A stretch of DNA of 64,000 bases from Xylocopilactobacillus apis (lineage in GTDB: Bacteria; Bacillota; Bacilli; Lactobacillales; Lactobacillaceae), in the NCBI RefSeq assembly GCF_033095965.1, contig NZ_AP026801.1:1198001-1262000 (forward strand), in the 5' to 3' direction. This document shows positions 42,392 to 53,123 of the stretch, one piece after another. The stretch's first letter is position 1; every line of letters starts with the position of its first letter. The translations under genes and the position numbers were made by a program. Below the pieces are notes generated by a model that made no database searches, was not told the origin of the DNA, and worked only from the letters and a program-made list of their open reading frames with translations.

Positions 42392-43321
42392 TTAACGATT
42401 AATAGAGCGCGCCATTCTTTGAATTGTATGGCGTTCACCTCTAATTGCTTTGCTTAAAGCATAAATATTTTCAATTGGTGATTGAATTGCCCATGCAGCA
42501 TCTCCAATATGCTGAATATCAACCCCAATTATTTTATTTCTGATCGCCACCGACTCAATATAGCTGGCACCTGAACTTTCTTGACTGGTTCCAATCGTAC
42601 TCATCACCAGCGCATCGTTACTATGAACTAATTCAACAATTTGCTTTAATTCCGCGTCATCTAGTCCTGGAACCGTTCCAACCGCCGGAACTAAAATTAC
42701 ATCAGCCCCTGCCGACAAAAATTGTTTAGTTGTTTCCAAAGAAACAACTGGTTCATTAACCCCCGCACCGTGCATTTTTCCAGCAATTACTAAACCAGAA
42801 AAATTCTCTTTAGCAGTTCTAATGCTAGATTCAATAGCTTTATTAGTTACCCCCGTTCCAGGATTTCCTGTGAGACAAATAAAGTTAAATCCTAATTGTT
42901 CTGCTTCTTGGATTGTCTCAGTAGAAGCCATCCGGCCTACAGGAATTTCAAGCCGTTCTTCAATCATTTTCGCATTTGAATCTACTGGTTCTATGTTAAC
43001 TCCAATTGGTCTGCCTACTAATTTTTGCAAATGATGAATAATTTCTCCATCACGATGCGGTTTAGCCGTCGCAAAAGATTCTTCCCCATTATATAGACCT
43101 AAAATAACTTGATTTAATACATCTAACGTATTTAATAAAATTAAATCCGCACCGAAAGCAGCAGCTTCCTCACTAAGTGTTACTCCATCCATGGTCTCGT
43201 GAGTAACGACATTCTCCGAAAGAATTGTTCTTCCCTCTGATGCTTTAATGCTTTGTTTTAAAGCTGACCCATTCATTGCTAAAACTTCACTTGCATTAGC
43301 ACTTATTAACCTTTTAACCAT
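42392..43321 (-). CDS. TIM-barrel-like protein of the DUF7916 / PTS-associated type
   Basis: Cytoplasmic protein of 309 residues. Features: KRLISANASEVLAMNGSALKQSIKASEGRT, AAFGADLILLNTLDV, PIGVNIEP, GLVIAGKMHGAG, GADVILVPAVGTVPGLDD, MSTIGTSQESSG and IGDAAW. The alternating hydrophobic strands with Gly/Asp turns indicate a beta/alpha barrel. Homologues (often misnamed haloacid dehalogenase-like) lie beside sugar PTS operons and probably act on a phosphosugar. I chose ATG 43321 over GTG 43333 because GGAGAG precedes it. It overlaps the GNAT gene by 8 bases. Confidence 0.72.
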   Translation of the reverse strand: MVKRLISANASEVLAMNGSALKQSIKASEGRTILSENVVTHETMDGVTLSEEAAAFGADLILLNTLDVLNQVILGLYNGEESFATAKPHRDGEIIHHLQKLVGRPIGVNIEPVDSNAKMIEERLEIPVGRMASTETIQEAEQLGFNFICLTGNPGTGVTNKAIESSIRTAKENFSGLVIAGKMHGAGVNEPVVSLETTKQFLSAGADVILVPAVGTVPGLDDAELKQIVELVHSNDALVMSTIGTSQESSGASYIESVAIRNKIIGVDIQHIGDAAWAIQSPIENIYALSKAIRGERHTIQRMARSINR

Positions 43322-43754
43322 TTGTCTCTCCACTTAAATCTTTCACCAAAAAATACTCACTAATTCCTGCTTTTTTATGTTCTAAAGTACCAAAAATTTT
43401 ATAACCCCTCTTTTCATAAAAACCGGGAGCTTGAAAGCTAAATGTGTCTAAATGGCATAATGAACAGCCATAGTCTTTTAAGGACTTCTCAACTTGATCC
43501 ATTAATTTAGAGCCAACTCCTTGATTACGATATTCTTCATCAACCCATAAGGTATCAACATATCCAATATAGTAATAAGATGAATATGCCACACAACCTC
43601 CAATTAATTTACCGTTAGAATCTTTAGCTGCGTAGGAAAAACTTTCAAACTTGTTTTCTTGCAGAATCGGCAGTGCTAATTCATTATATTTTTCTAAGTT
43701 ATCATCAATTTGGTCGCATTCCGGCGCGCTTGCAACCACAATTTTAAAATTCAT
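43314..43754 (-). CDS. GNAT-family N-acetyltransferase
   Basis: Acetyltransferase of 146 residues. IGYVDTLWVDEEYRNQGVGSKLMDQVEKSL is the acetyl-CoA motif A region; the C-terminal PGFYEKRGYKIFGTLE is the typical closing strand-helix. The substrate is unknown. It is translationally coupled to the TIM-barrel-like gene, which suggests, but does not show, a linked substrate. Confidence 0.9.
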   Translation of the reverse strand: MNFKIVVASAPECDQIDDNLEKYNELALPILQENKFESFSYAAKDSNGKLIGGCVAYSSYYYIGYVDTLWVDEEYRNQGVGSKLMDQVEKSLKDYGCSLCHLDTFSFQAPGFYEKRGYKIFGTLEHKKAGISEYFLVKDLSGETNG

Positions 43755-43783
43755 ATTAATCCTCTATTTCTTTGATTTAATTA

Positions 43784-43816
43784 CAAAAAAAGTTGAAGAA
43801 AAATTGATTCTTCAAC
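43784..43816 (-). terminator. Terminator of the MetE-like gene
   Basis: On the minus strand GTTGAAGAA and TTCTTCAAC pair across a short loop, followed by T7. It overlaps the end of the gene at 43817. Confidence 0.82.
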
Positions 43817-44938
43817 CTATTCTGCATCTTGCCAAACCTTTTTTGCAGTTTTTACAACTAAAGCTAATTTATTCCATTGATCTTGTTCCGTTAACTTATT
43901 TCCTTCTTCTGTGGAAGCAAAACCGCATTGGGTCGATAAGCAAAGATTTTCTAACGGAACAAATTTTTTTGCATTATTAATTCGCGCAGTTAAATCATCT
44001 ACGCTTTCCAGATTAGGACTTTTTGAAGTCACTAAGCCTAAGACAATTCTTTGATTTCGACCATTTCTAGCGATAACTTCCAGCGGCTCAAAGCCACCTG
44101 AACGCTCATCGTCATATTCTAAAAAGTATCCATCAATATTAAGCTGTGCTAAATATTCAGCAACTGGATCATATGCTCCGGCTCCAGCCCAAACTGATTG
44201 ATAGTTACCTCGACAAACATGCATCGTAATCGTCAGATCATCTGGCTTATGATCAACAATCTCATTAATTATTCTAACGGCTTGTTCAGCTTGTTGGGCT
44301 AGTTCTGGCTGAAGTTTATTAGTTTTTGCATCATGAGCAAAACTCGCCCACATCCCCCAGCTTGTATCATCAATTTGCAGATAACGGCATCCTAAATCAT
44401 AAAAATGTTGAATCGTTTTTTGATATGTAGGAATTAAATCATCATAAAAATCACTGACCTGATCGTAAGCTTCATTTATAATATGAGCTCCTTGACTTGG
44501 GAAAAACACCGATGGAGAAGGGATTGTTTGTTTTGCTGTTATGCCAACTGGTACAATTTGATTAAGGTATTTAAAATCTTCAAAGAAAGGATGTTTTGGA
44601 TTATAACTAACTTTGTCAATAATTTTAATTCCGCCAGCTCTTGTTTCGACACCCGCAAAATTCCATCCTTTTTCCGGTGTATAATATTCAGTTCCCTTAA
44701 GCCCTTCGTAAAAATCTAAATGCCACCAACTTCTGCGAAATTCTCCATCAGTAACATCTTTAAAACCCAGTTTCACTTGTTGAGCAACAATCTCGTTAAT
44801 TTGCTCATTCTCAATCTCAGTTAGTTCAATTTTACTAATCTTATTTTCCTTAAAATCATCTTTGGCTTGCAGTAATTTCTTCGGTCTCAAAAGACTTCCT
44901 ACCATATCATATCGATATGGAAATTTATTTTTATTCAT
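43817..44938 (-). CDS. MetE C-terminal-domain family protein (YxjG/YxjH type)
   Basis: Zinc-dependent methyltransferase of the cobalamin-independent methionine synthase family, catalytic domain only, 373 residues. Start MNKNKFPYRYDMVGSLLRP is characteristic. Zinc-site motifs are visible: HVCRGN (His, Cys), EYDDERSGGFEPL (Glu) and LSTQCGFAS (Cys). It probably makes methionine from homocysteine using a methyl donor other than the triglutamate folate of full-length MetE. I chose ATG 44938, behind AGGGAGG; the frame extends to 44992 but that part overlaps the promoter. Confidence 0.9.
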   Translation of the reverse strand: MNKNKFPYRYDMVGSLLRPKKLLQAKDDFKENKISKIELTEIENEQINEIVAQQVKLGFKDVTDGEFRRSWWHLDFYEGLKGTEYYTPEKGWNFAGVETRAGGIKIIDKVSYNPKHPFFEDFKYLNQIVPVGITAKQTIPSPSVFFPSQGAHIINEAYDQVSDFYDDLIPTYQKTIQHFYDLGCRYLQIDDTSWGMWASFAHDAKTNKLQPELAQQAEQAVRIINEIVDHKPDDLTITMHVCRGNYQSVWAGAGAYDPVAEYLAQLNIDGYFLEYDDERSGGFEPLEVIARNGRNQRIVLGLVTSKSPNLESVDDLTARINNAKKFVPLENLCLSTQCGFASTEEGNKLTEQDQWNKLALVVKTAKKVWQDAE

Positions 44939-44962
44939 AAAAACCTCCCTGTTTCTTGGCTC

Positions 44963-44992
44963 AATATAGTTATTATCTAACTTATCTGTCAA
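44963..44992 (-). promoter_or_regulatory. Promoter of the MetE-like gene
   Basis: On the minus strand TTGACA (44987-44992), 18 bases, TATATT (44963-44968). The short leader leaves no room for a T-box or SAM riboswitch. Confidence 0.7.
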
Positions 44993-45054
44993 TATTAACA
45001 GTGATTTTTCAAGAAAAAAAGTATATGATCATTAAAAAAGAAATTTGAAGTAAT

Positions 45055-45735
45055 ATGAATAAAAATAAATCTGTTCAAATTGTAATTTATTTAATAATAG
45101 CAATCATTATCGATGCATTGGGAAACGCATTAACAGTCAGTTTAAACCTTGGCAGTGCATTTTGGACTGCCTCAGCTGTTAACTTAAGTCATTTAACCCA
45201 CATTGATCTTCAATCAATCTTAATTATTTATGGAATTATTGTAATCATCATTAATGTAATATTTTTGAAAAAGATTGAACCCCGAAGGATTTTTAATAAC
45301 TTTCTTTTTATGATTCCTTTTAGTCTTTTAGTTGGATATACAACAAAATTTTTTAATTTATTCCACATCAATCATCTAAATCTATTTATCCGAATTTTTT
45401 TAGATTTTATTGGAATAATCATGATTGCTGCGGCTATTTCTATCCTTCAACGAGTTAATATTTTACTTCATCCCAATGATGACTTAATGCAAATTATTCG
45501 TTTTAAATTTTTTAAAGGTCGGGCTTCTATTGCAATGTGGGTATCTTTTATTCCTCCAATTATTATCTCTTTGATTTGTTTTGTGATTACCAAAAAAATT
45601 TATGCAATTAACATAGGTACTATCTTTTCTTTACTTTTTCAGGGGTCAATAATCGGTATCTCCGATCGTGTCGTCTTCCCTCAATTGAAACACCGCAAAC
45701 TTTCTAAAATTCAAATAGTAAGTAAACGATTTTGA
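45055..45735 (+). CDS. YczE/YitT-like membrane protein
   Basis: Integral membrane protein of 226 residues with five or six helices. The start IIDALGNALTVSLNLGSAFWTASAVNLS and the segment NILLHPNDDLMQIIRFKFFKG resemble YczE-type proteins (GxGxALxxxxxLGxxPxxxL). YczE affects surfactin production in Bacillus, with unknown mechanism. The ribosome site is weak (GAAG). It is divergent from the MetE-like gene. Confidence 0.75.
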   Translation: MNKNKSVQIVIYLIIAIIIDALGNALTVSLNLGSAFWTASAVNLSHLTHIDLQSILIIYGIIVIIINVIFLKKIEPRRIFNNFLFMIPFSLLVGYTTKFFNLFHINHLNLFIRIFLDFIGIIMIAAAISILQRVNILLHPNDDLMQIIRFKFFKGRASIAMWVSFIPPIIISLICFVITKKIYAINIGTIFSLLFQGSIIGISDRVVFPQLKHRKLSKIQIVSKRF

Positions 45736-45910
45736 TGTAAAATGTAATAGTTATGGACTTTTTAAATGGGTAAATATAGAAAACCCTCACGATTTAAATT
45801 TCGCGAAAATTATAATTATCGCCTAACATTTAAAGCTTAAATAACAAAGTTACATTCTATAATTTTTATAGATGTTATAGTCATTTTTTAAAAGTGCTTA
45901 TGGGGTTGGT

Positions 45911-45960
45911 GGCCTCCTATAACGGACGAGATGATAAAAATCATCAGTAATAGGGAGGAA
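45911..45960 (+). ncRNA. Structured leader upstream of the MFS gene, unidentified
   Basis: CCTCCTAT (45913-45920) can pair with ATAGGGAGG (45950-45958) with one bulge; inside, GATGAT (45930-45935) and ATCATC (45940-45945) form a tetraloop-like stem, leaving AACGGACGA and AGTA as an asymmetric internal loop. The outer stem contains anti-Shine-Dalgarno-like CCTCC. It lies 36 bases before the TTG start of an efflux pump. It does not match any riboswitch class I can name. Confidence 0.5.
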
Positions 45961-45995
45961 GCATTTTTATACTTTAATTTTTAGGAGGGATTTTT

Positions 45996-47444
45996 TTGTC
46001 AAATAATAAAATAGCTGGTCGCGGCTTAGTAATGACTGCCGTCTTTATTGCAACTTTTATGACCAGTGTTGAGGTTACAATTGTAACTACTGCTTTACCA
46101 TCTATCATTAGTGCTCTGCATGGATTAGCTGCGCAAAGTTGGATTATGAGTGCATACTTGTTAACAATGGCGATTACTACTCCAATCTACGGGAAACTTG
46201 CAGATTCTTGGGGACGACGCAAAATTTTTCAATGGGGTGTTGTTATTTTCACGCTCGGATCCTTATTAAGTGGTCTTGCGCCAAAAATTGAATTATTAAT
46301 TGCTGCAAGAGCTCTACAAGGCATCGGTGCTGGCGCTGTAATGCCACTGACATTCACGATTATTGCGGACTATTATGATTTTAAGGAAAGGGCCAAAGTT
46401 TTGGCTTTAAATAACACTGCATGGGCTTTATCCGCTTTAATTGGTCCAATGATTGGAGGATTTTTAGTCGATACTCTTTCATGGCATTGGGTCTTTTTCG
46501 TAAATGTTCCATTAGGAATTTTAGTATTTATTTTAATTCAAGTTGCATATAAAAAGGATAATTTTACTCCGCAAAAGTTAAAAATTGATATTGTTGGAAT
46601 TGCTTGGTTGTCAGTTACGCTTATATCTCTACTAATGGGTGTTGAATTACTTGCAAAGTCATTAATTTACAGTCTAATTTTGTTTGTCATCGCGCTAATC
46701 GGGTTATTATTGTTTATTCGAACAGAAAAAAGGGTAGAAGATCCAATTATCGCTCCTAAAATGTTTGCTAACCGCACTTTTACAATTCAAATTGCAACAA
46801 CAACTATTCTTAGCGGCGTTTTAATGGGGTACGAAGTCTATTTTCCGATTTGGCTTCAATCTTTATATCGAGTTAATGCCACCAATGCCGGATTAGTAGT
46901 AACCTCAAGCTCAGTAATGTGGTTAATTGCTTCTTTCTTTGTTGGCACAATTATGAGTCATTTTATTCCAAAAAAAGTGAGCTTGATCTCGGTGTCAATT
47001 TTATTAATTTCCTATATTGTATTAAGTTTTGCAAGTCTTCAATTCCCAATTTGGCTCTTTTACGTAATTGCGATGATTAATGGGACATGCATTGGAATTG
47101 TTATAAATATGAATTTAATTCTTGCACAACACATGGCACCACCAGAAATGGTAGGATCAGCCTCGTCCATTGTTACTTTAGGCCGTTCGCTTGGACAAAC
47201 TGTTATGAGCGGAATCTACGGAACAGTTTTAAACATTATAATTAATGCCACAAGAGGGACAATTCCTTTTAGTAAAATAAACGAAATTATTAGTTCTACT
47301 AAATCGACCGTAAAACCAGATCCGCAAATGGCTCAAGTAATTTTAAATGGATTACACGGAATTTATCTTTCTGCAACTATCATTTTGATTATTTGTTGGA
47401 TTTTAAACGCTTTTGATCCTTTAAAGAAAATTATTGATAAGTAG
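45996..47444 (+). CDS. MFS drug-efflux transporter (DHA2/EmrB type)
   Basis: Membrane transporter of 482 residues with 14 segments. Motifs: TSVEVTIVTTALPSI (TM1), YGKLADSWGRRKIF (motif A), ARALQGIGAGAVMPL (motif B-like) and WALSALIGPMIGGFLVD (antiporter motif C). These mark a drug:H+ antiporter of the EmrB/QacA group. It starts with TTG 45996 behind a strong AGGAGGG. The hairpin in its leader suggests post-transcriptional control. Terminated at 47446. Confidence 0.92.
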   Translation: MSNNKIAGRGLVMTAVFIATFMTSVEVTIVTTALPSIISALHGLAAQSWIMSAYLLTMAITTPIYGKLADSWGRRKIFQWGVVIFTLGSLLSGLAPKIELLIAARALQGIGAGAVMPLTFTIIADYYDFKERAKVLALNNTAWALSALIGPMIGGFLVDTLSWHWVFFVNVPLGILVFILIQVAYKKDNFTPQKLKIDIVGIAWLSVTLISLLMGVELLAKSLIYSLILFVIALIGLLLFIRTEKRVEDPIIAPKMFANRTFTIQIATTTILSGVLMGYEVYFPIWLQSLYRVNATNAGLVVTSSSVMWLIASFFVGTIMSHFIPKKVSLISVSILLISYIVLSFASLQFPIWLFYVIAMINGTCIGIVINMNLILAQHMAPPEMVGSASSIVTLGRSLGQTVMSGIYGTVLNIIINATRGTIPFSKINEIISSTKSTVKPDPQMAQVILNGLHGIYLSATIILIICWILNAFDPLKKIIDK

Positions 47445-47445
47445 C

Positions 47446-47485
47446 AAAAGAGCAGTAACTTTTTAAAAGTTACCGCTCTTTTTTT
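47446..47485. terminator. Bidirectional terminator
   Basis: AAAAGAGCAGTAACTTTT pairs with AAAAGTTACCGCTCTTTT with one mismatch and is followed by T-rich sequence. It lies between the two converging MFS genes. Confidence 0.9.
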
Positions 47486-47489
47486 GCAT

Positions 47490-48692
47490 TTAGTTAACAT
47501 TTTCCTTAGCATTAATTTTTTTAAGCCAAACTGTAAGTATCAAAGTAATAAGAAAGAAAACAGCGCCGGCAACTCCGGTATATGGCAATGAAAAACTATT
47601 AACTACAACACCACCAACTGCAGAGCCGACTGCTACTCCTAGACTGCCAAAAATTGAATTTAATGAGGAAGCAAAAACGATTGCCTCTGGATAACTTGTT
47701 TCAGCAACATTCAATAAATAAATCTGAATTGGAGAATTAATCAACGATGCAATAAGTGACATCGCAAAAATAGAGATTAACCCACTTAAATGATTATTTA
47801 GTGTAACTGGGAACAACCCCATAATTATAATTTCAAGAACGTAATAAAAAGGAAGTATTTTCATCCAATCACGTTCGGCCAGAGGACCTCCTAATTGATT
47901 ACTAGCAATTGACATCAAACCGTCAAATAGAAAAATTATCGTGACTAAACCTGTTGAGAAGTGCATCCAATTAGAAAGAATTGGTCTTAAATAAGTATAA
48001 AAAACATAAATTCCGGCCCAATTAAACAACGGAATCAAACTACCAATCAAAATTCTTGGATCCTTTAATAAAGTAATTTCATCTTTTAGAAAACTCTTTT
48101 TACTTCCATGTTTATCGCTTGAATTGTTGTCAGAGTAATCATGCGGCAAAAAGTTATAAAGCAAAATCAAGGTAACTATTGTCACTACCGTGATAAACCA
48201 AAAAGAAATGTGCCAATCAAAAGATGAACTAATTAAGGTACTGAGTGGAACTCCAAGAATAGAAGCAATACTAAAACCTGAAAAAATCCAAGCAATCAGC
48301 TTTCCTTTTTTATTAAAAGGAGCAATAACATTTGCGATTGTTAAATTAACTGAAATTAAGGTCCCGCTAACAATCGCTGTAATAATACGAGAAATGAGCA
48401 AAACCCAATAATTAACAGCCGTTGCTGCTAAAACATTTCCAAAAACTAAAGCAATCATTAATCCGATAAGATAGCGATAAAGATTATTGCGATTAATAAA
48501 TGATGTAATGACCGGAGTTCCCAACGCATAAAAAACAGAAAAAATCGTAATTAGTAATCCAACTGCTGAGATAGATATCTTTAATTCATCAGCAATATCT
48601 ACAAGTACACCAACTACAATAAATTCACTCCACCCCAAAACAAAAGATAAAAGAACTAAAATAACGCTTTGGATTTTAAAATTTGTCTTCAA
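47490..48692 (-). CDS. MFS transporter, DHA1/AraJ-like efflux type
   Basis: Twelve-helix transporter of 400 residues. TM1 reads LVLLSFVLGWSEFIVVGVLVDIAD and motif B is RIITAIVSGTLISVNLTIA; both are typical of the YdhP/AraJ/NepI group (sugar or nucleoside efflux, also drug export). Start is TTG 48692 with a G7 tract as ribosome site, about 8 bases upstream. It converges on the EmrB-type pump. The substrate is unknown. Confidence 0.88.
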   Translation of the reverse strand: MKTNFKIQSVILVLLSFVLGWSEFIVVGVLVDIADELKISISAVGLLITIFSVFYALGTPVITSFINRNNLYRYLIGLMIALVFGNVLAATAVNYWVLLISRIITAIVSGTLISVNLTIANVIAPFNKKGKLIAWIFSGFSIASILGVPLSTLISSSFDWHISFWFITVVTIVTLILLYNFLPHDYSDNNSSDKHGSKKSFLKDEITLLKDPRILIGSLIPLFNWAGIYVFYTYLRPILSNWMHFSTGLVTIIFLFDGLMSIASNQLGGPLAERDWMKILPFYYVLEIIIMGLFPVTLNNHLSGLISIFAMSLIASLINSPIQIYLLNVAETSYPEAIVFASSLNSIFGSLGVAVGSAVGGVVVNSFSLPYTGVAGAVFFLITLILTVWLKKINAKENVN

Positions 48693-48728
48693 TCTATTAC
48701 CCCCCCATTAATAATTTTTGTAATTTTC

Positions 48729-48757
48729 AAAATAAAGCCCTAAGCCTAGACTGTCAA
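48729..48757 (-). promoter_or_regulatory. Promoter of the DHA1 transporter gene
   Basis: On the minus strand TTGACA (48752-48757), 17 bases, TATTTT (48729-48734). Confidence 0.68.
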
Positions 48758-48769
48758 GCCTTATAAAAA

Positions 48770-49627
48770 TTAAGCATTTAAATAACTCACTAATTCATCA
48801 TAAACTCTCAACCCATCTGCCCGACCTCGATGATATAATGCAGTTAATTTTTTCTTATCCCGCTCCATACGGTCAATTGTAATCGGTTCTTCCGGCGCTA
48901 CGACAAAAGCTTTACCATTTTTTTCCAGCTCATCAAGCCAATCTAACTGATGATTATAAATTTCTGCACGATTAACCATTGTTTTTATAAAATTGGGATA
49001 TTTACCGTAAAGCTGATTAGCGGCTTTTTCTTGAAGAAGAGTGATATCCTCCGTGCGATATTTACGATCCCTTGTTCTTACAACTACAAATTTGTCAAAT
49101 CCCTGATTTGCCGCATATGAAAATGGTACTGGATCGGCAGTGCCCCCGTCCAAACAAAGTCCTTTAGCAGTTTTTGCAGGCTGAGCTACATAAGGCATCG
49201 ATGCCGAAGCCTTTAAATCATCATATAAATCTTGTCCCGTAGGTTTTTGAAAATAAACCGGTCCTCCCGTTTCAATGGAAGTTGCAACTATTACAAAATC
49301 AGTTTGAGACTTTTCATAAGCCTCTTCATCAAAATTAACCCAGCCTTCACCGTGATCAGAAAATAGGAAATCTAAATTAATGATCCCGTCATAACGAAAA
49401 ACGTTGAGTGGCGAAATATAATCTTTATTATCCCGATAATCAACATTAACTTGACTCGTTCGGCCAAATTGTCGTGAAATGAAATTAGCACCACACAATG
49501 CTCCTGCAGAAACACCTACTACCAATTGAAAATAAATGTTTTCTGATAAGAAAGTGTCCAGAACTCCTGCGGTATATTGTCCTCGTAAAGCTCCACCTTC
49601 TAATATTAATGCTGCTTGATACATCAT
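48770..49627 (-). CDS. Patatin-like phospholipase
   Basis: Cytoplasmic serine lipase of 285 residues. The oxyanion-hole motif LEGGALRGQYTAGVLD, nucleophile elbow GVSAG and the catalytic Asp in LCLDGGTADPVPF make a complete Ser-Asp dyad. C-terminal ALYHRGRADG is typical of the YjjU-like group. These hydrolyse acyl ester bonds of membrane lipids. Two ATG codons lie in tandem at the start; the second (49624) is slightly better spaced from AGAGG. It follows the GNAT gene by 30 bases. Confidence 0.92.
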   Translation of the reverse strand: MMYQAALILEGGALRGQYTAGVLDTFLSENIYFQLVVGVSAGALCGANFISRQFGRTSQVNVDYRDNKDYISPLNVFRYDGIINLDFLFSDHGEGWVNFDEEAYEKSQTDFVIVATSIETGGPVYFQKPTGQDLYDDLKASASMPYVAQPAKTAKGLCLDGGTADPVPFSYAANQGFDKFVVVRTRDRKYRTEDITLLQEKAANQLYGKYPNFIKTMVNRAEIYNHQLDWLDELEKNGKAFVVAPEEPITIDRMERDKKKLTALYHRGRADGLRVYDELVSYLNA

Positions 49628-49657
49628 AAACCTCTTATTTTTAATTAATAGTTTTAA

Positions 49658-50152
49658 TTATAAATCATTTTTATTATTAAATTTTTCTAATCGATAGTAA
49701 CCTGTTTCATCCAAGTTATTTGCACCATTTTTATAGTCATATCCCATATGTAAATAAAAGTTCAAGCCTGTTTTTGAAGCTGGAATTTCGATGCGCTTTG
49801 CTCTTATAAAATATGAATCTCGTTCGAGGACCTCAATAATCTTTCGCCCAATTCCTTGTCCTTGGTATTCTGGATCTACAAAAATATTAAATAAGCTGCT
49901 TTCTTCTTTACTTCCCCAATAGGGTCCAATCGAACCAACCGCAACTATCTTATTTACAGTGTCATCAACAAAAACATAACAATGAAACTCTTTAGCCCTT
50001 TTAATAAAAACATCCGGGGTCAAGTTTCGAAGATTTTTTTCAAGGAAAGATTTAGGATAGTCATTAGTATTAGAGGTCAACATGGTTTTAGCCACAAGGT
50101 CTGCAACATCTTCGGCATCTGAATTTTTAAATCTTCGATTAGTAATTGTCAT
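49658..50152 (-). CDS. GNAT-family N-acetyltransferase
   Basis: Acetyltransferase of 164 residues. Motif A is FNIFVDPEYQGQGIGRKIIEVLE; the end shows NFYLHMGYDYKNG. The ATG follows the stop of the membrane-protein gene directly (no gap), so translation is coupled, and the patatin gene comes 30 bases later. The substrate is unknown. Confidence 0.9.
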   Translation of the reverse strand: MTITNRRFKNSDAEDVADLVAKTMLTSNTNDYPKSFLEKNLRNLTPDVFIKRAKEFHCYVFVDDTVNKIVAVGSIGPYWGSKEESSLFNIFVDPEYQGQGIGRKIIEVLERDSYFIRAKRIEIPASKTGLNFYLHMGYDYKNGANNLDETGYYRLEKFNNKNDL

Positions 50153-51094
50153 TTAATTATCTCCAACTGTATGAGCATTTTTTAAATCATTAAAAGACTT
50201 TTTCTTAAAAATTTCATACGTTAAGTTGTGGTCTACCAAATAGTTAAATACTTCCTTATGATGATCTAAAAATCCCCGCAATTTTTTCTTATTACCGTTT
50301 CTAGTCGTTTCTTTAATTAATTTCCCCGGTTTACCAGATTTTGTTAGTTCATAAACTTGTACGATCGACTCATGAAAAACGTCGTATTGGTCAGCCGGAC
50401 CATCGATATAATCAAAAGTTACTGTGCGTTTTTTAAAATCAAAAGAAAAGCCGCTTCCATATCCATCATCATGATCTGCTCCTGTAAAGTCCATTTCAAT
50501 TGGCTCAATTTTGTTTTTATCACTAATCCCATAAAGCCAAACCAAGTAACTTGTATGCTGCTGCAGTAAAACTTGATCCATTCCTTCAATTCTAAATGGG
50601 TGCTCGTAATCTATAAACCAAGATTTGTATTTTTTAGAATGAACTTTTTCGGTTCTTTCGCTGCTTCTTTCAACTTTTAAAGCTTTGTCAACTAGTTTAT
50701 CCTCTTTAGTAATTCCTTGAGAAAAATCCATAATTTTATTTAAAAGGGGCTTATAATTAAAAAATACCAAAAAAACTAAAACGGCGAAGATTATAATATT
50801 TATTTTTCTCTTTTTATTCAAAATTAATCCTCTCGTAGTTATATCAAAAATTAAATACTTGCTCCACCTCCGCAGGATGATCCGCTCCTCCAGGACCGCT
50901 AAAAAAATTGAATATCCAAGATGCATTATAAAAAGAATCAGTGCTATAAATAAATTACAAATAAAATCAAAGGGATTAGTAATGTTACTAAAAAGTTCCT
51001 TAAAAATTTTACCTTCGATAAAAAGATTCACAAATTTATCTGAAGAGTTAATTTTGTTTCCAGATAGATATGACTTATCGATAATTTCTATCAT
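50153..51094 (-). CDS. Unknown membrane protein, probably 5'-truncated
   Basis: ORF of 313 residues with two membrane regions (LFIALILFIMHLGYSIFL near 45-65 and INIIIFAVLVFLVFF near 98-113) and an outer C-terminal domain (HDDGYGSGFSFDFKKRTVTFDY). The family is not recognised. The ATG at 51094 has no ribosome site, and the same frame stays open upstream to about 51175 with coding-like sequence (KIKNLKSDDIDDINKG). Adding one A to the run at 51171-51175 joins it to another open segment (SLYGLEGDITESIAGK, to 51219). So the present start is probably internal to a once longer gene. Confidence 0.5.
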   Translation of the reverse strand: MIEIIDKSYLSGNKINSSDKFVNLFIEGKIFKELFSNITNPFDFICNLFIALILFIMHLGYSIFLAVLEERIILRRWSKYLIFDITTRGLILNKKRKINIIIFAVLVFLVFFNYKPLLNKIMDFSQGITKEDKLVDKALKVERSSERTEKVHSKKYKSWFIDYEHPFRIEGMDQVLLQQHTSYLVWLYGISDKNKIEPIEMDFTGADHDDGYGSGFSFDFKKRTVTFDYIDGPADQYDVFHESIVQVYELTKSGKPGKLIKETTRNGNKKKLRGFLDHHKEVFNYLVDHNLTYEIFKKKSFNDLKNAHTVGDN

Positions 51095-51526
51095 AGATTC
51101 AAAAACATTCTGAAGGCCTTTATTTATATCATCTATGTCATCTGATTTTAAGTTTTTTATTTTTTCAAAATTTTTCCAGCAATAGATTCAGTAATATCTC
51201 CTTCTAAGCCATATAGACTTCAGCTTTAAAAAGAAAATGATTCTAACTTATTAATGTTTTTCATTTCCTAGTGTATTAGTTTCTCAATTTTTTATTATGA
51301 TTAAAATATTTAACGCTAAAATCTTAAATAATTATTCATTTTCTTTAGAATGATTATAAAATAGTCCTTTAACTATTTAGAATGAATAAAATTTAATAAT
51401 GTAGACCATTTATGATAAATATTATTTAAATCTTTTATTTTTATGTTTTATTTAACTATACCATTTATATATAACTTTTCTTGAGTTATGATTAAGGTGC
51501 TGCGAAATATTATTTTTATAGTCTCA
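51095..51526. other. Intergenic region between divergent units
   Basis: The first 125 bases hold the coding remnant described for the gene at 50153. From about 51225 to 51526 the sequence is AT-rich and I see no gene, hairpin or repeat before the glpK promoter. Confidence 0.5.
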
Positions 51527-53099
<1,573 letters not shown>

Positions 53100-53123
53100 T
53101 CAATAAAAATAGAGGTGAATAAA

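Noticed and set aside
44939-45054. T-box or SAM riboswitch before the MetE-like gene
   Set aside because: The promoter lies 25 bases before the start codon, leaving no room.
45911-45960. Leader hairpin considered as guanidine-type riboswitch because of GGACGAG
   Set aside because: Only this short string fits; the stem order and the rest of the conserved bases are absent.
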